This document shows, piece by piece, positions 21,034 through 33,078 of a stretch of 64,000 nt of DNA (positions within the stretch are counted from its first letter, which is position 1; every line of letters begins with the position of its first letter). Where the stretch lies: assembly GCF_022539505.1 (NCBI RefSeq), contig NC_061514.1, positions 214,915,837 to 214,979,836 of the forward strand, in the 5' to 3' direction. A model generated the notes under the pieces. The model had not been told where the DNA came from, did no database searches, and worked only from the letters and a program-made list of their open reading frames with translations. The DNA is from Lolium rigidum. Taxonomy: Eukaryota > Streptophyta > Magnoliopsida > Poales > Poaceae. The position numbers and the translations under genes were made by a program.

Positions 21034-22537
21034 TCTGCATCAAAATCCGCCAAGATCTGGGATTTAACCGCAGTCCTGGCTTTGTAGTTGATGTCGAAGG
21101 CGGATAATTCAATGCCCCATTTTGATGTGCGTCCTATTGCGTCAGCGTTGTTGAGAATCGTTGACAGTGGAGCTTTGCTCACGACTGTTACTGGATGCTC
21201 CTGGAAGTAGTGTCTCAGCTTGCTGCGACCCAGGATTACTCCATAGGCTAGCTTTTGAAAGTGAGGGTATCTTTGTTTGGATTCCGTAAGCACTTCGCTA
21301 ATGTAGTAGACTGGCCTTTGGACTCCATACCCGTGTCCTTCTTCCTGTCGCTCCACCACGATGACGAGGCTGATGAACCTGTTGGTCGCCGCTAGGTAAA
21401 GGAGCATAGGCTCTGACTCTCCTGGCGCTGCTAGAATAGGTGGGGAAGTAAGTATCTCCTTCAACCCTTGAAGTGCTGCATCTGCTGCCTCGTCCCAGAC
21501 AAATTTGTCTGTTTTCTTCAATAGCTTGTACAGGGGTAGCGCCTTCTCCCCAAGACGGCTGACAAACCTGCTGATTGCTGCAACACAACCAGTTAGTCGT
21601 TGCACATCTTTGAGACAAGTTGGCCTTTTGATGCACATGATTGCCTTGATTTTCTCCGGGTTAACTTCAATGCCCCTGTTAGAGACAATGAAGCCGAGGA
21701 GTTTTCCGGCTGGGACGCCAAAGACGCACTTCAGCGGATTCAACATCATCTTGTACCGTCGGAGATTCTCAAAGGTTTCTGTGAGGTCGCTGATCAAGTC
21801 GGATCCTTTCCGGGTCATAACCGCGATGTCGTCGACGTAGGCGTGTACGTTCCTGCCAATTTGGTCCTTCAGGCACCGCTGCATCGTACGTTGGTAGGTG
21901 GCACCTGCGTTTTTTAAGCCAAAGGGCATAGTAACATAGCAGTAAGTGCCAAATGGGGTGATGAACGAGGTCGCCTTTTGGTCGGACTTCTTCATCCGGA
22001 TCTGGTGATACCCGGAATATGCGTCAAGAAAACACAGAAGTTCCACCCCTGCCGTCGAATCAATGACTTGGTCAATGCGCGGCAGGGGAAACGGATCCTT
22101 CGGACAATGCTTATTCAAGCCGGAGTAATCGATGCACATTCTTAGTATTTCAGAATTCTTTTTGGGTACAAGGACGGGATTTGCGACCCAATCAGTGTGG
22201 ATAACTTCTATTACAAAACCTGCCTCTAGTAACTTTGCTAATTCCATTCCTATGGCGCGGCGCTTCTTATCTCCAAAGCGTCGCATAGCTTGCTTCACCG
22301 GTTTAGCCCCCGGGTTTATGTTGAGGTAGTGCTCGGCGAGTTCCCTTGGTACTCCGGACATGTCAGAAGTCTGCCATGCGAAGATATCATGTTAGCGCGG
22401 AGGAACTCGATGAGCGCGTCTTCCTATTTGGGGTCCATGTTGGCTCCGACCGAGACCTGCTTGGTAGCGTCCCCTTCCTTGAAGTTGACTTTCTTGGTCT
22501 TTATCGCGGCCTTGAAAGAGTTTTTCTGTTCGGAGAT
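20991..22537 (-). pseudogene. Reverse transcriptase and RNase H of element L
   Basis: The open stretch from 22361 down to 20991 gives about 456 codons. Reverse transcriptase motifs in order are PVLVPKKNSEILRMCIDYSGLN, seen here as VPKK and CIDYSGLN, LDAYSGYHQI, MPFGLKNAGATYQ and the active site AYVDDIAVM. The Ty3-type RNase H follows (LAATNRFISLVIVVERQEE, SQILADFDADWTEA). The frame then ends abruptly. Tat-type elements normally continue with a second, archaeal-type RNase H before integrase, and that domain is missing here. Upstream, a TAG and a frame change separate it from the protease region. Confidence 0.85.
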
Positions 22538-23629
22538 CTATTTCTTGGTGGTCTCAATTTCAGTCGGATCCACCGCGGCTCTGTAGCCTTTCAGCTCCTC
22601 TCCAGATATCACAGACTCTACGAAGGCGGCTTCGCCCAACTCGCACTCATGAGCCTTCTTGTAGTCTCCGGATACGGTAATCATACCATTGGGACCCGAA
22701 ATCTTGAGCTTGTTGTCGATGTAGCACGCTCTTGCGTGGAACTTGTGGTAGGTGGGCCTGCCGAAGATGACGTGGTAGGAGCTCTTGAAGGGCACGACCT
22801 CAAACGTGATCATCTCTTCGCGGAAATTATTAATGTCGCCGAAGGCCACGGGAAGTCTGATGCTGCCGAGGAAATTTGCCTTTTTACCCGGAACCACGCC
22901 ATCAAACTCAGTGTTGCTGTGTTTAAGCTGCTCCTTGGTAAGGTTCATCCGCTCCAGAGTCTCCAAGTACATGATGTTCAAGCTGGCTCCGCCATCCATG
23001 AGGCACTTGGAGAAGTCATAGCCGTCGATGCGGGGACTTACAACCAAGGCGTAGCACTCTTTTAGCACAATGGTAGGATGATCCTGCCTATCAAATGTGC
23101 ACGGGACTTCCGACCACCTGACGTACTGCGGCACAGCTGGAACTGTGGCGTTCAGGATCCGGAAAGCTAACTTGCTTGCGCGGACTGTTGGGGTTCCGAG
23201 GAAGGTGTGGTACGCGCCTACACTCTTTTTGCCAAAGGGGTTGGATTTAGCTGCGGATCCGTCTTTGAGGTCCGGCGAAGCATCATCCTCATCCATTGCC
23301 TCGGAACTGTCTTCCTCTTTGTCCTTGTTCTTGCCCTTGCCTCCTTTGCCGCGAGGGCGGTGCTTCCGGGCTCGCTTGTATCTTGCTTCCGGGTCATTTT
23401 TCAGATCGTTGACCCAATTGCAATTGCGGTTAGTGTGAGTGGACTTCCCCGTAGCCGGATCCAAATGGGCCAGGCAGGGCATGTCTCTGTACTCTTCGTA
23501 AGTTTGGGGAACGTGGGATCCGGAAGCGGTGACCTCGTCACTACGCTGCTGGCCCCTGCCGGCTCCGCCTCCGCGACCACGGCCTCTGCCACCTCCTTGA
23601 CCTCCGTGCTGAAAGGCTATGGCGACCAT
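22538..23629 (-). pseudogene. Gag C-terminus and aspartic protease region of element L
   Basis: An open stretch of 363 codons in the same frame as the gag core upstream, separated from it by one stop near 23648. It begins with a Gly/Arg-rich segment and then CLAHLDPATGKSTHTNRNC, a knuckle-like Cys/His cluster. A lysine-rich linker follows, and then the protease: CLMDGGASLNIMY carries the catalytic Asp with DGG, and VIFGRPTYHKF matches the conserved downstream GRP motif. DGG in place of DTG or DSG is common in plant Ty3 elements. Retroviral-type proteases of this kind process the Gag-Pol polyprotein inside the particle. Confidence 0.75.
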
Positions 23630-23647
23630 CTCGGATCCGCCATTCTT

Positions 23648-26265
23648 CTAGTCATCCGGGTGGTTTTTCCGCTTATTGCCGCTGCTGTTGCCGTTGTCCC
23701 GGTTCTTCTTCTGCTGATGTAGGGGAATTGTTGTAGCTGCTAGATCTCCACCTGCGTCGTCATCGGCGGCAGTATGATCGCTGGCAATGGAGATCATGTC
23801 ATCCAAAGTCAGTTTGTTTGCGTTAGCCAAGCAAGTGAGCTTGTGCCGCAGCAATCCTCCCCTCTGCAGTCCACCCATAAAGGCGTGCATAGCTGTGGTG
23901 TGATCGACATTTTCACACTCATTCCTTGTTGCTAGCCATCGGGTGAGGAAGTTCCTTGATGTTTCACCCTTCTTCTGGATACACGCCTGTAAGTCGCTCG
24001 CCGTGGCAGGCCTCTTGTAGGTGCCCCTGAAGTGCTTTTCGAAGGCGGTCTTCCGGTCAAACCAACAAAAGATGGAATTCTTCTCGAGGTCGCTGAGCCA
24101 GATCCGGGCTGGACCCACAAGGTACAGCTGAAGCATGCGGCAGGCGATGTTAGGGGTTCCTCCGGCAAAGGTTACTGCATTATAGTAATCCTCAATCCAG
24201 GTATCCGGCCTTTCCGTGCCATCATAGGTCTTCAGGTTTCCGGGTTGCTTGAGGTTAATCATTGGCGTTGGTTCCTCTCGAATCATCCTGCTGAAGCACT
24301 TTGGGCCTATGTAGTCAGTTATGTATTCATTGAAACGTTCCCGCATGTCACGCGAGCCGTGGCGGGGGGATTTTGAGCGAGAGCGAGATCTCCGGCCGCC
24401 GCCTCCGCCTCCACCTCCGCCTCCACCGCTAGGTGGTGGTGAGGGAGACCTGCGAGGGGGCCGATGTGACCTCTTGCTTCCGCCATCCGACTCTCCTCGC
24501 CCTTCGCGATGCTGACTCCGGCTTCGGTGGCTGCCTTCACCATGTTGCTGGTTGCCTTCGTCGTTCCGGCTTCTGCGAGGCTCCGTGTCACGCTCCTCGT
24601 TCCTACTTCTCCTAGGCTTGGGTTCTCGATCGTTGTTCCGGCTTCGGCGGGGTTCCGGCGTACGCTCTCTGTTCCTCGGAGGCGGCATGTTGTCGCGGAT
24701 GTTGATTCCACCTGGGCCATGAGGCCTGGTGTTTCCGACTGGACTGCGGAGGCGAGGAAGTGGAGGACGGGAGTATCCGTTGGGTGGAGGTGAGGGATTC
24801 CGGTACTTGTTCCTACGAGTGTACATCACATCCTTTCCCTTCTTTGGATCTGACGGAGGTGTCTTTGATGGTAGAGGGATTGGATTTGGGTGCTCTCTGG
24901 TTTTCCTTCTGCGCCGAGGATCCGGTTCGCGATTCATCATCGCGATGGCGATTGTCGTAGGCTTCCTTCTGCGCAGTAGAGATGCAATGATCCGGGTTGG
25001 ATTCCAACCTGCGCGAAGTGTCTGCCTTGCTCTGCTGCTTCATTGCTTAGGCAACGAGCGTACGGACGTAGTCGATGTCAATCTCCTCGGTCTTTTTCTT
25101 CAAAATTTCCGCAGCCTTCTTCATGTTATCCTTTGGAGTGGCGAGCGGCTGCTGCTCGGTCGGAGTTGCGAAGGTGATCTTACGGGGAGTTAAAGCTTCT
25201 CAACGGATCTTATCGACCTCCTGTTGAGCCTCAATGATCTTGTCCTCCCAATTCTTCTGGAGTTGTTGGACTTTTACCAGTGATTCGTCCACCTCACGCT
25301 CTCGTTTGAGGAAATTGTCCACGAATTTCGCGGCTTTCTTTCTCTCATCTAGCATTGTCCACGAATTTCGTGGCTTCCTTTCTCCCCTCTGCATTTGCTC
25401 CGTCTTCGGGGGTGATTGGTTTGTTGAGGATGTCTGAATGTGCGATTGCGTCCATGCCTGCTTGCTCAACCAATTCTTCTGGGGACAAGACTTCCTTATG
25501 CGGTCGTTCCCGCGATAGCGGAGATCCTGCATGGGATGGCTGTGGATCGGAGTAGGTGTTGTCATCCGCTGATTCCAGTTGATCTAGCGCCACCAAGGTT
25601 GAGAGAACCTGCTTAGGCTGGGCGGATTCAACTTCAGGTTGATCACCGTATCCGTATTCTTTCACCTTGCGATCGAACTCTTCAGTATCCATGGAGGGGG
25701 TATCCCCGGAAATTGGGCTTAGGTTGCCCAGGATCGACTCTTCTACCGGAGTTCCGCTTTCTCCGACAGCCTCCTGCTGATCCGGAGCAGCGTTGTTTTC
25801 CGGTGCCTCGACCTACTCGGGACCAGCTCCGGCTTCTTGAGGGGCGGTTCCGGCGGTATGGGCCAAGAAGTGTACGAAGTGACACCTTTGCTTCTCTAAC
25901 ACCTGGGAGACCCAGGCGGATCTGCATTGGTCTTCCACCTTTATTTCCTGCTCAGGGGCGGATTGGGTGGGTTTTGATTTTTCCAGATCCAAGGCGGAAT
26001 CTTCTTTGGGAAGCTCCTGCATCTCAGATCGGATCTTCGCGACTGCGTCCTGCTCGGCGGCGGTCGCGTCAGCGTTACTTACCAGTGGGTTTCCGTTGGA
26101 ATCGACGGTTTCCCCGATGAAGATGTGTATGCCGCCAACTGGGATGATGGAGAGCTTGACGGGGTTTGTCTTAGCCGGAATCCAGCACTCATCCGTAGGG
26201 ACGATCGGCAGATTTCCGGCGTAAAGGACGCGCCCCACTGCGATGGTGTCGTCGTAGCTTCCCAT
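23648..26265 (-). pseudogene. Gag of element L (several frame breaks)
   Basis: A probable ATG at 26263-26265 opens a frame (MGSYDDTIAVGRVLY) that runs to a TAG at 25813, resumes in frame to about 25345, and shifts there, where a 45-base direct repeat (CACGAATTTCG...TTTCT) occurs. It has another stop at 25200 and shifts again near 24940. From 24940 to 23648 it is open for 430 codons: an Arg/Ser-rich segment with RRSRN repeats, a run of glycines, and the conserved capsid core (TYDGTERPDTWIEDYY, RIWLSDLEKNSI, ETSRNFLTRW, MHAFMGGLQRG). Gag builds the cytoplasmic particle and packages RNA. The long variable N-terminal half before the core is typical of this lineage. Confidence 0.75.
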
Positions 26266-26300
26266 GGCGGAACCCTCCCGGTTCCGGCCTCCAGACGCCG

Positions 26301-26323
26301 CTGGCCCCACGGTGGGTGCCAAC
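26301..26323 (-). other. Probable primer-binding site of element L
   Basis: Immediately inside the 5' LTR the minus strand reads GTTGGCACCCACCGTGGGGC. This is the correct position for a tRNA primer site. I did not identify the tRNA with certainty. It is not the initiator-Met site. Confidence 0.6.
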
Positions 26324-26883
26324 TGTCGTTGCCTAATCGACGGTGCCTCGGAGGAGGGATCCTCACGAGGGGGAGAAGAAGTAGGGGCCATAGGGCGGAG
26401 TGCACACGGGATGGTGGTACGCGATTTACCCAGCTTCGGAACACCTGCACGATGACATGGCCTACTGTTGCTTGTCTGGAATTATCTAGGCGCTTTCGCG
26501 TTGTTACAATGAGTTGTGGTTGTGCCTCCAGGGCTCCCGGGATCCGGCTTATAAAGGCGCACGGATCTAGGGTTTACATGGAGAGTCCTAGCCGGATTAC
26601 AGGTTGCCTAACTACGGTACAATGTCTTGCCATGTACATCAAGGATCCGCCTTCCCTTATACGTCGTACTGGATCCGGGTTCCATATGGGCCTCCATGGA
26701 TCCGACTTCCTCCGAAGGTCGGTTGGGATCCGGCTTCCCTCTCCTGGGCTGGAATTCACCCTTCAGGATCAACAGCAACTGGGCCGCCCGATGGGCCACA
26801 TGCCACACCACCATCTATGGGCCACCCGGGCTTGCCGGATCTAGGCACTATCGATGGTACACCCATGAAGTATACCCACAACA
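26324..26883 (-). repeat. Element L, 5' LTR
   Basis: 560 bases, 96.8 percent identical to 14500-15059 by direct count, with TG...CA ends and the target duplication CGCGC directly outside (26884-26888). It carries the same self-complementary CTTATAAAG box near 26550. Confidence 0.9.
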
Positions 26884-26920
26884 CGCGCCGCCCTATGGGG
26901 TGGGCCCCTCGAGCGTCCCC
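26884..26920 (+). mobile_element. Athila-type LTR D, second part
   Basis: Begins with CGCGC, the repeat of 14495-14499, and continues the GC-rich block of D for 37 bases. It stops at 26920, where LTR F starts with TGATACGTCT. The rest of D is not found before the gap at 38575. Confidence 0.75.
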
Positions 26921-27781
26921 TGATACGTCTCAAACGTATCTATAATTTCTTATGTTCCATGCTACTTTTATGATGATACTCACATGTTTTATACACATTA
27001 TATGTCATTATTATGCGTTTTCCGGAACTAACCTATTGACGAGATGCCGAAGGGCCAGTTGCTGTTTTCTGCTATTTTTGGTTTCAGAAATCCTAGTAAG
27101 GAAATATTCTCGAAATCGGACGAAATCAACGCCAAGCATCTTAGAATTCCACGAAGCTTCCAAAACACCCGAGAGCAACCAGAGGGGGCCACAGGGCCAC
27201 CAGACGCCAGGGCGGCGCGGCCCAAGGGGGGGCGCGCCCCCCTATTGTGTGGCGCCCCCGTCAGCCTTCCGACTCCGCCTCTTCGCCTATTTAAAGGTCC
27301 CTGACCTAAAACCTCGAGACGGAAAAGCCATGGTACGAGAAACCTTCCAGAGCCGCCGCCGTCGCGAAGCCAAGATCTGGGGGACAGGAGTCTCTGTTCC
27401 GGCACGCCGCCGGGACGGGGAAGTGCCCCCGGAAGGCATCTCCATCGACACCACCGCCATCTTCATCAACGCTGCTGTCTCCCATGAGGAGGGAGTAGTT
27501 CTCCCTCGAGGCTAAGGGCTGTACCAGTAGCTATGTGGTTAATCTCTCCTATGTACTTATATACAATGATCTCATGAGCTGCCTTACATGATTGAGATTC
27601 ATATGAGTTTTGTATCACTATTCATCTATGTGTTACTCTAGTGATGTTATTAAAGTAGTCTATTCCTCCTCCATGGTGTAATGGTGACAATGTGTGCATC
27701 ATGTAGTACTTGGCGTAGTTTATGATTGTGATCTCTTGTAGATTATGAAGTTAACTATTACTATGATAGTATTGATGTGAT
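26921..27781 (+). mobile_element. Athila-type element F: 5' LTR, first part
   Basis: Starts TGATACGTCTCAAACGTATC inside LTR D. The first 200 or so bases resemble LTRs D and E, but the rest is different, so it is a separate family with a shared U3 start. A TATA-like CTATTTAAAGG is at 27288-27298. It is cut at 27781 by element E and continues at 34681. Confidence 0.8.
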
Positions 27782-29380
27782 TGATACGTCTCAAACGTAT
27801 CTATAATTTCTTATGTTCCATGCTACTTTTATGATGATACTCACATGTTTTATACACATTATATGCCATTATTACGCATTTTCCGGCACTAACCTATTGA
27901 CGAGATGCCGAAGAGCCGATTCTTGTTTTCTGCTGTTTTTGGTTTCAGAAATCCTAGTAAGGAAATATTCTCGGAATTGTACGAAATCAACGCCCAGGGG
28001 CCTATTTTTCCACGAAGCTTCCAGAAGTCCGAAGAGGAAACAAAGTGGGGCCACGGGGCGCCGCCACAGTAGGGCGGCGCGGCCTGCAAGGGGCCCGCGC
28101 GGCCCTGTTGTGTGGGGCCCCCGTGACCCTCCCGACTCTACCCTTCCGCCTACTTAAGTCTTCGTCGTGAAACCCCTAGTACCGAGAGCCACGATACGGA
28201 AAACCTTCCAGAGACGCCGCCGCCGCCAATCCCATCTCGGGGGATTCAGGAGATCGCCTCCGGCACCCTGCCGGAGAGGGGAATCATCTCCCGGAGGTCT
28301 CTTCATTGCCATGATCGCCTCCGGATCGATGTGTGAGTAGTCCACCCCTGGACTATGGGTCCATAGCAGTAACTAGATGGTTGTCTTCTCCTCATTGTGC
28401 TATCATGTTAGATCTTGTGAGCTGCCTATCATGATCAAGATCATCTATTTGTAATCCTTCATGTTGTGTTTGTTGGGATCCGATGAATATTGAATACTAT
28501 ATCAAGTTGATTATCAATCTATCATATATGTTATTTATGTTCTTGCATGCTCTCCGTTGCTAGTAGAGGCTCTGGCCAAGTTGATACTTGTGACTCCAAG
28601 AGGGGGTATTTATGCTCGATAGTGGGTTCATGCCTCCATTTAATCTGGGACAATGACAGAAAGTTCTAAGGTTGTGGATGTGCTGTTGCCACTAGGGATA
28701 AAACATCGATGCTTTGTCTAAGGATATTTGTGTTGATTACATTACGCACCATACTTAATGCAATTGTCCGTTGTTTACAACTTAATACTTGGAGGGGTTC
28801 GGATGATAACTTCGAAGGTGGCCTTTTTAGGCATAGATACATGCTTGGATAGCGGTCTATGTACTTTGTCGTAATGCCCCGATTAAATCTCATAGTACTC
28901 ATCATGATATATGTATGTGCATTGTTATGCCTTCTTTATTTGTCAATTGCCCAACTGTAATTTGTTCACCCAACATCTGCTTATCTTATGGGAGAGACAC
29001 CGCTAGTGATCTGTGGACCCCGGTCCTATTCTTTACATCTGAAATACAATCTGCTGCAATTGTTCTTTACTATTCTTCGCAAACAATCATCATCTTCCAC
29101 ACAATGCGTTTAATCCTTTGTTTACAGCAAGCCGGTGAGATTGACAACCTCACTGTCACGTTGGGGCAAAGTTCTGTGATAGTGTTGTGCAGGTTCCACG
29201 TTGGCGCCGGAATCCCTGGTGTTGCGCCGCACTACACTCCGCCACCATCAACCTTCAACGTGCTTCTTGGCTCCCTACTGGTTCGATAAACCTTGGTTTC
29301 TTTCCGAGGGAAAACTTGCTACCGTACGCATCACACCTTCCTCTTGGGGTTCCCAACGGACGTGTCGATCGCACGCATTA
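27782..29380 (+). repeat. Element E, 5' LTR
   Basis: 1,599 bases beginning TGATACGTCTC. The last bases are CGCATTA where the partner LTR ends CGCGTCA, so the terminal CA has mutated to TA. It contains the GC-rich inverted repeat at about 28060-28125 shared by all Athila-type LTRs in the window. Confidence 0.9.
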
Positions 29381-29389
29381 AGCTCTTTT

Positions 29390-29409
29390 TCGGCGCCGTT
29401 GTCTGGGGA
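29390..29409 (+). other. Primer-binding site of element E (degenerate)
   Basis: TCGGCGCCGTTGTCTGGGGA, nine bases after the LTR end, resembles TGGCGCCGTTGCCGGGGA, the Asp-tRNA-type site characteristic of Athila elements. Confidence 0.7.
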
Positions 29410-29618
29410 GATCAAGACACGCTGCAAGGGAGTCTTCCACATCCAATCTCTTTACTTTGTTTTTGTCTTGCTTTACTTTACTTTATTTACTGCTTTGTTT
29501 GCTTCTTATATCAAAAACACAAAAAAATTAGTTGCTAGTTTTACTTTATTTACTGTCTTGTTCTCTATATTGAAAACACACAAAAAAATTAGTTACTTGC
29601 ATTTTTACTTCTGTTATC

Positions 29619-30491
29619 ATGTCTAGCTCTTCACCTGTTACTTCTTCGCCTAAGGAATTAGTCTTCACTTTTAAACAAGGGGATGAGGAGAGTTTTAAAG
29701 ATGCTTGGTCCAGAATTTTTGATTCTTATCGTAAAGATGAACCTCAAATGACTCTAAGTTTGCTCCTTAGTAACTTTTATTTTGGGCTTATGATTCGCTA
29801 TAGATATGCCTCGGATGCTGTAGTGGGAGGAGATTTCCTTCATTGCGATGGGGATCAAGCTTTTAATGCCATAAAAAAATTAGTTGCATCACATAGTTCA
29901 GCTAATAACTTTGATTCAGCTCTTATTAGCATTTATAATAGATTAAACACTCTTGAGACAAGTGCATCTTGCTTGGAAAAAAATTATAGTTATGTTCGTA
30001 ACCGTCTTGATCAAGTTTTGGTGAACTCGAACCTTCAATATGGGACCCTACTTGTTAAAGTTGTTACAGGTGGTGAAACTTTTCATGCCAATTGTGATAT
30101 TATGTCTGAATTTTGCCTTATGCCTAAGAGTATTTATGAATCTTTGACACTTTGGGGACTCGTTGAAGGGGGAGAAGGAATAACTCTTATTGATAACTCT
30201 GTTATAATTCCTAAGGGGATAGCCTAGGGTGTGCATACAACCATTCTTGGAAGAACAATATCCACTGATTATCTTGTTATTGAATGTGTAGGAACAGGAC
30301 AAATCACACTCGAACGATCCCTGCTGAAACTATTGGGAGCAGTCATAGATGTGGGAGAAGGAACCCTAAAATTCACCTCTACACCGGGAGGTAGACATGT
30401 ATTCCCTAAATCAAAGAGTAAGAAAAAGAATAAGAAGGGTAGGCGTAAAGCCCGAGGTAATGTTGATGCTTCATATCTCGATAATACTTGA
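29619..30491 (+). pseudogene. Gag-protease chimera of non-autonomous element E
   Basis: A 290-codon frame from a real ATG at 29619 to TGA at 30489-30491, broken by one in-frame TAG at 30225-30227. Residues 15-90 match the second half of the plant retrotransposon Gag domain (PF03732): KQGDEESFKDAWSRIF, FYFGLMIRYRY and VGGDFLHCDGDQAF. From residue 145 or so it matches the Athila protease: FCLMPKSIYESLTLWGL, ITLIDNSVIIPKGIA, LVIECVG and GAVIDVGEGTLKF. The usual catalytic motif (CDLGAS-type) is replaced by CDIMSE, so the Gly after the catalytic Asp is gone and proteolysis is unlikely. A basic tail (KSKKKNKKGRRKARG) ends the protein. It looks like a deletion product joining gag to protease, perhaps retained for RNA or particle binding. 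That role is inference. Confidence 0.75.
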
Positions 30492-33078
30492 TACACACTT
30501 TCTGCGCCTAGCTGAAAGGCGTTAAAGAAAAGTGCTTATGGGAGACAACCCATTATTTTACTTCTGCACCTTTATTTTATATTTGAGTCTTGGAAGTTGT
30601 TACTACTGTAGCAACCTCTCCTTATCTTTATTTTATTGCATTGTTGTGCCAAGTAAAGTCTTTGATAGTAAAGCCAATACTAGATTTGGATTGTTGCGCA
30701 GGAACAGATTTCTTGCTGTCACGAATTTGAGCAGTAGTCTCTGTAGAAAAATTAAAAAAATCTTCCAATTTATGTGCGTGATCCTCAGATATGTACGCAA
30801 ATTTCATTCAATTTGGGTATTTTCATCTGAGCAAGTCTTGTGCCACTTTAAAATTCGTCTTTACGAACTGTTCTGTTTTGACAGATTCTGCCTTTTATTT
30901 CGCATTGCCTGTTTTGCTATGTTTGATGGATTTCTTTGTTCCATTAACTTTCAGTAGCTTTGTGCAATGTCCGAAGTGTTAAGAATGATTATGTCACCTC
31001 TGAATATATGAATTATGCACCGACCCTCTAATGAGTTTGTTTTGAGTTTGGTGTGGAGGAAGTTTTCAAGGGTCAAGAGAGGAGGATGATACAATATGAT
31101 CAAGAAGAGTGAAAAGTCAAAGCTTGGGGATGCCCCCGTGGTTCATCCCTGCATATTTTAAGAAGACTCAAGCATCTAAGCTTGGGGATGCCCAAGGCAT
31201 CCCTTCTTCATCGACAACTTATCAGGTTCCTCTAGTGAAACTATATTTTTATTCCGTCACATCTTATGTGCTTTACTTGGAGCGTTTGTATGTTTTTTTT
31301 TGTTTGAATAAAATCGGATCCTAGCATTCTTTGTTTGGGAGAGAGACACGCTCCGATGTTTCGTATGAACACATGTGTTCTTAGCTTCATCTTTAATGTT
31401 CATTGCGAAAGTTGGACTATTTCATTCATTGTTATATGGTTGGAAACGGAAAATGCCGCATGTGGTAAATGGTATAATGTCTTGAATAATTTGATACTTG
31501 GCAATTGTTGTGCTCATATAGATCATGTTTAAGCTCTTGCATCATGTACCTTGTACTCATTAATGAATAACTACATAGAGCTTGTTAAAATTTGGTTTGC
31601 ATGATTGATCTCTAGAGTCTAGATATTTTCTGGTTGAGGTGTTTGAACAACAAGGAGACAATGTAAAGTCTTATAATAGTTACAATATGTTCATATGTGA
31701 GCTTTGCTGCATCTTTTATACTTGAGTTTGCTTCAAACAACCTTGCTAGCCTAGCCTTGTATTGAGAGGAATTCTTCTCGTGCATCCAAATCCTTGAGCC
31801 AATAACCATGCCATTTGTGTCCACCATACCTACCTACAACATGGTATTTCCCTGCCATTCCAAAGTACATTACTTGAGTGCTACCTTTAAAATTTCTATT
31901 CTTTGTCTTTGCAATATATAGCTCATGGGACAAATAGCTTAAAACTATTGTGGTAAAGAATATGTACTTATGTGTCTTATTTCTTAATAAGTTGCTTGTT
32001 GAGCGGTAACCATGTTTTTTGGGGATGCCACCAACTTTTACCTTTGTTGAATATCATGTGAGTTGCTATGCATGTTCGTCTTGTCTGAAGTAAGGGAGAT
32101 TTTCATGATCAAATGGTTTGAGTATGCATACTGTTAGAGAAGAACATTGGGCCGCTAACTAAAGCCATGATCCATGGTGGAAGTTTCAGTTTGGACAATA
32201 ATCCTCAATCTCTTATGAGAATTTTAATTGTTGTTGAATGCTTATGCATTAAAGAGGAGTCCATTATCTGTTGTCTATGTTGTCCCGGTATGGATGTCTA
32301 AGTTGAGAATAATCAAAAGCGAGAAATCCAATGCGAGCTTTCTCCTTAGACCTTTGTACGAGCGGCATAGAGGTACCCCTTTGTGACACTTGGTTGAAAC
32401 ATATGCTATGCAATGATAATCCGTGTTAATCCAAGCTAATTAGGACAAGGTGCGAGCACTATTAGTATACTATGCATGAGGCTTGCAACTTATAAGATGT
32501 CTTATACATAACACATATGCTTTATTACTACCGTTGACAAAATTGTTTCTTGTTTTCAAAATGAAAAGCTCTAGCACAAATATAGTAATCAATGCTTCCC
32601 TCTGCGAAGGGCCTATCTTCTACTTTATTGTTGAGTCAGTTTACCCATTCTTTCTATCTTAGAAGCAAACACTTGTATCAACTGTGTGCATTGATTCTTA
32701 CATGTTTACTTATTGCACTTGTTATATTGCTTTGTGTTGACAATTATCCATGAGATATATATGTTGAAGTTGAAAGCAACCGCTGAAACTTAATCATCCT
32801 TTGTGTTGCTTCAATGCCTTTACTTTGAATTTATTGCTTTATGAGTAAATCTTATGCAACTCTTATTGATGCTTGTCTTGAAAGTATTATTCATGAAAAG
32901 TCTTTGCTATATGATTCATTTGTTTACTCATTATCTTCATCATTGCTTCGAATCGCTGCATTCATCTCATATGCTTTACAATAGTATGATCAAGATTATG
33001 ATAGCATGTCACTTCAGAAATTTTCTTTGTTATCGTTTACCTACTCGAGGGCGAGTAGGAACTAAGGTTGGGGATGCT
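30492..33078 (+). mobile_element. Element E, non-coding internal region
   Basis: 2.6 kb without a convincing gene. Large parts are shared with F (36230-38574) and, in reverse, with G (55907-58480). It includes two internal polypurine-tract-like copies at 31120-31193 and ends with AAGGTTGGGGATGCT (33064-33078), the polypurine tract next to the 3' LTR. Confidence 0.7.
31120..31193 (+). other. Two internal polypurine-tract-like motifs in E
   Basis: AAGCTTGGGGATGCCC occurs at 31120-31135 and again at 31178-31193. It is nearly the motif that precedes the 3' LTRs of this group (AAGCTTGGGGATGC then TGATACG in element G). The pair is conserved in F and G. Confidence 0.6.

Larger units (their letters stand above)
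14500..26883 (-). mobile_element. Complete Ty3/gypsy element L (Tat type) with antisense gene
   Basis: A 12,384-base element with two 560-base LTRs (TGTCGTTGCC to CACAACA or CACGACA) flanked by the exact duplication CGCGC at 14495-14499 and 26884-26888. On the minus strand the order is LTR, primer site, gag, protease, reverse transcriptase-RNase H, integrase, then a convergent gene on the plus strand, then LTR. An extra gene between integrase and 3' LTR, here in antisense, is a known trait of the Tat/Retand lineage (Grande, Cinful and RIRE2 types). The coding frames contain several stops and shifts and an internal deletion, so the copy is not autonomous. Confidence 0.9.

Noticed and set aside
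23097..25193. Plus-strand open frames over gag
   Set aside because: They are opposite-strand shadows of the Gag and protease frames, which carry all the recognisable motifs.
31612..31933. Short minus-strand frames with HEKNSSQYKARLARLF-type product, repeated at 37453-37668
   Set aside because: They recur because E and F share this non-coding region; they are short, lie antisense to the element and show no domain.
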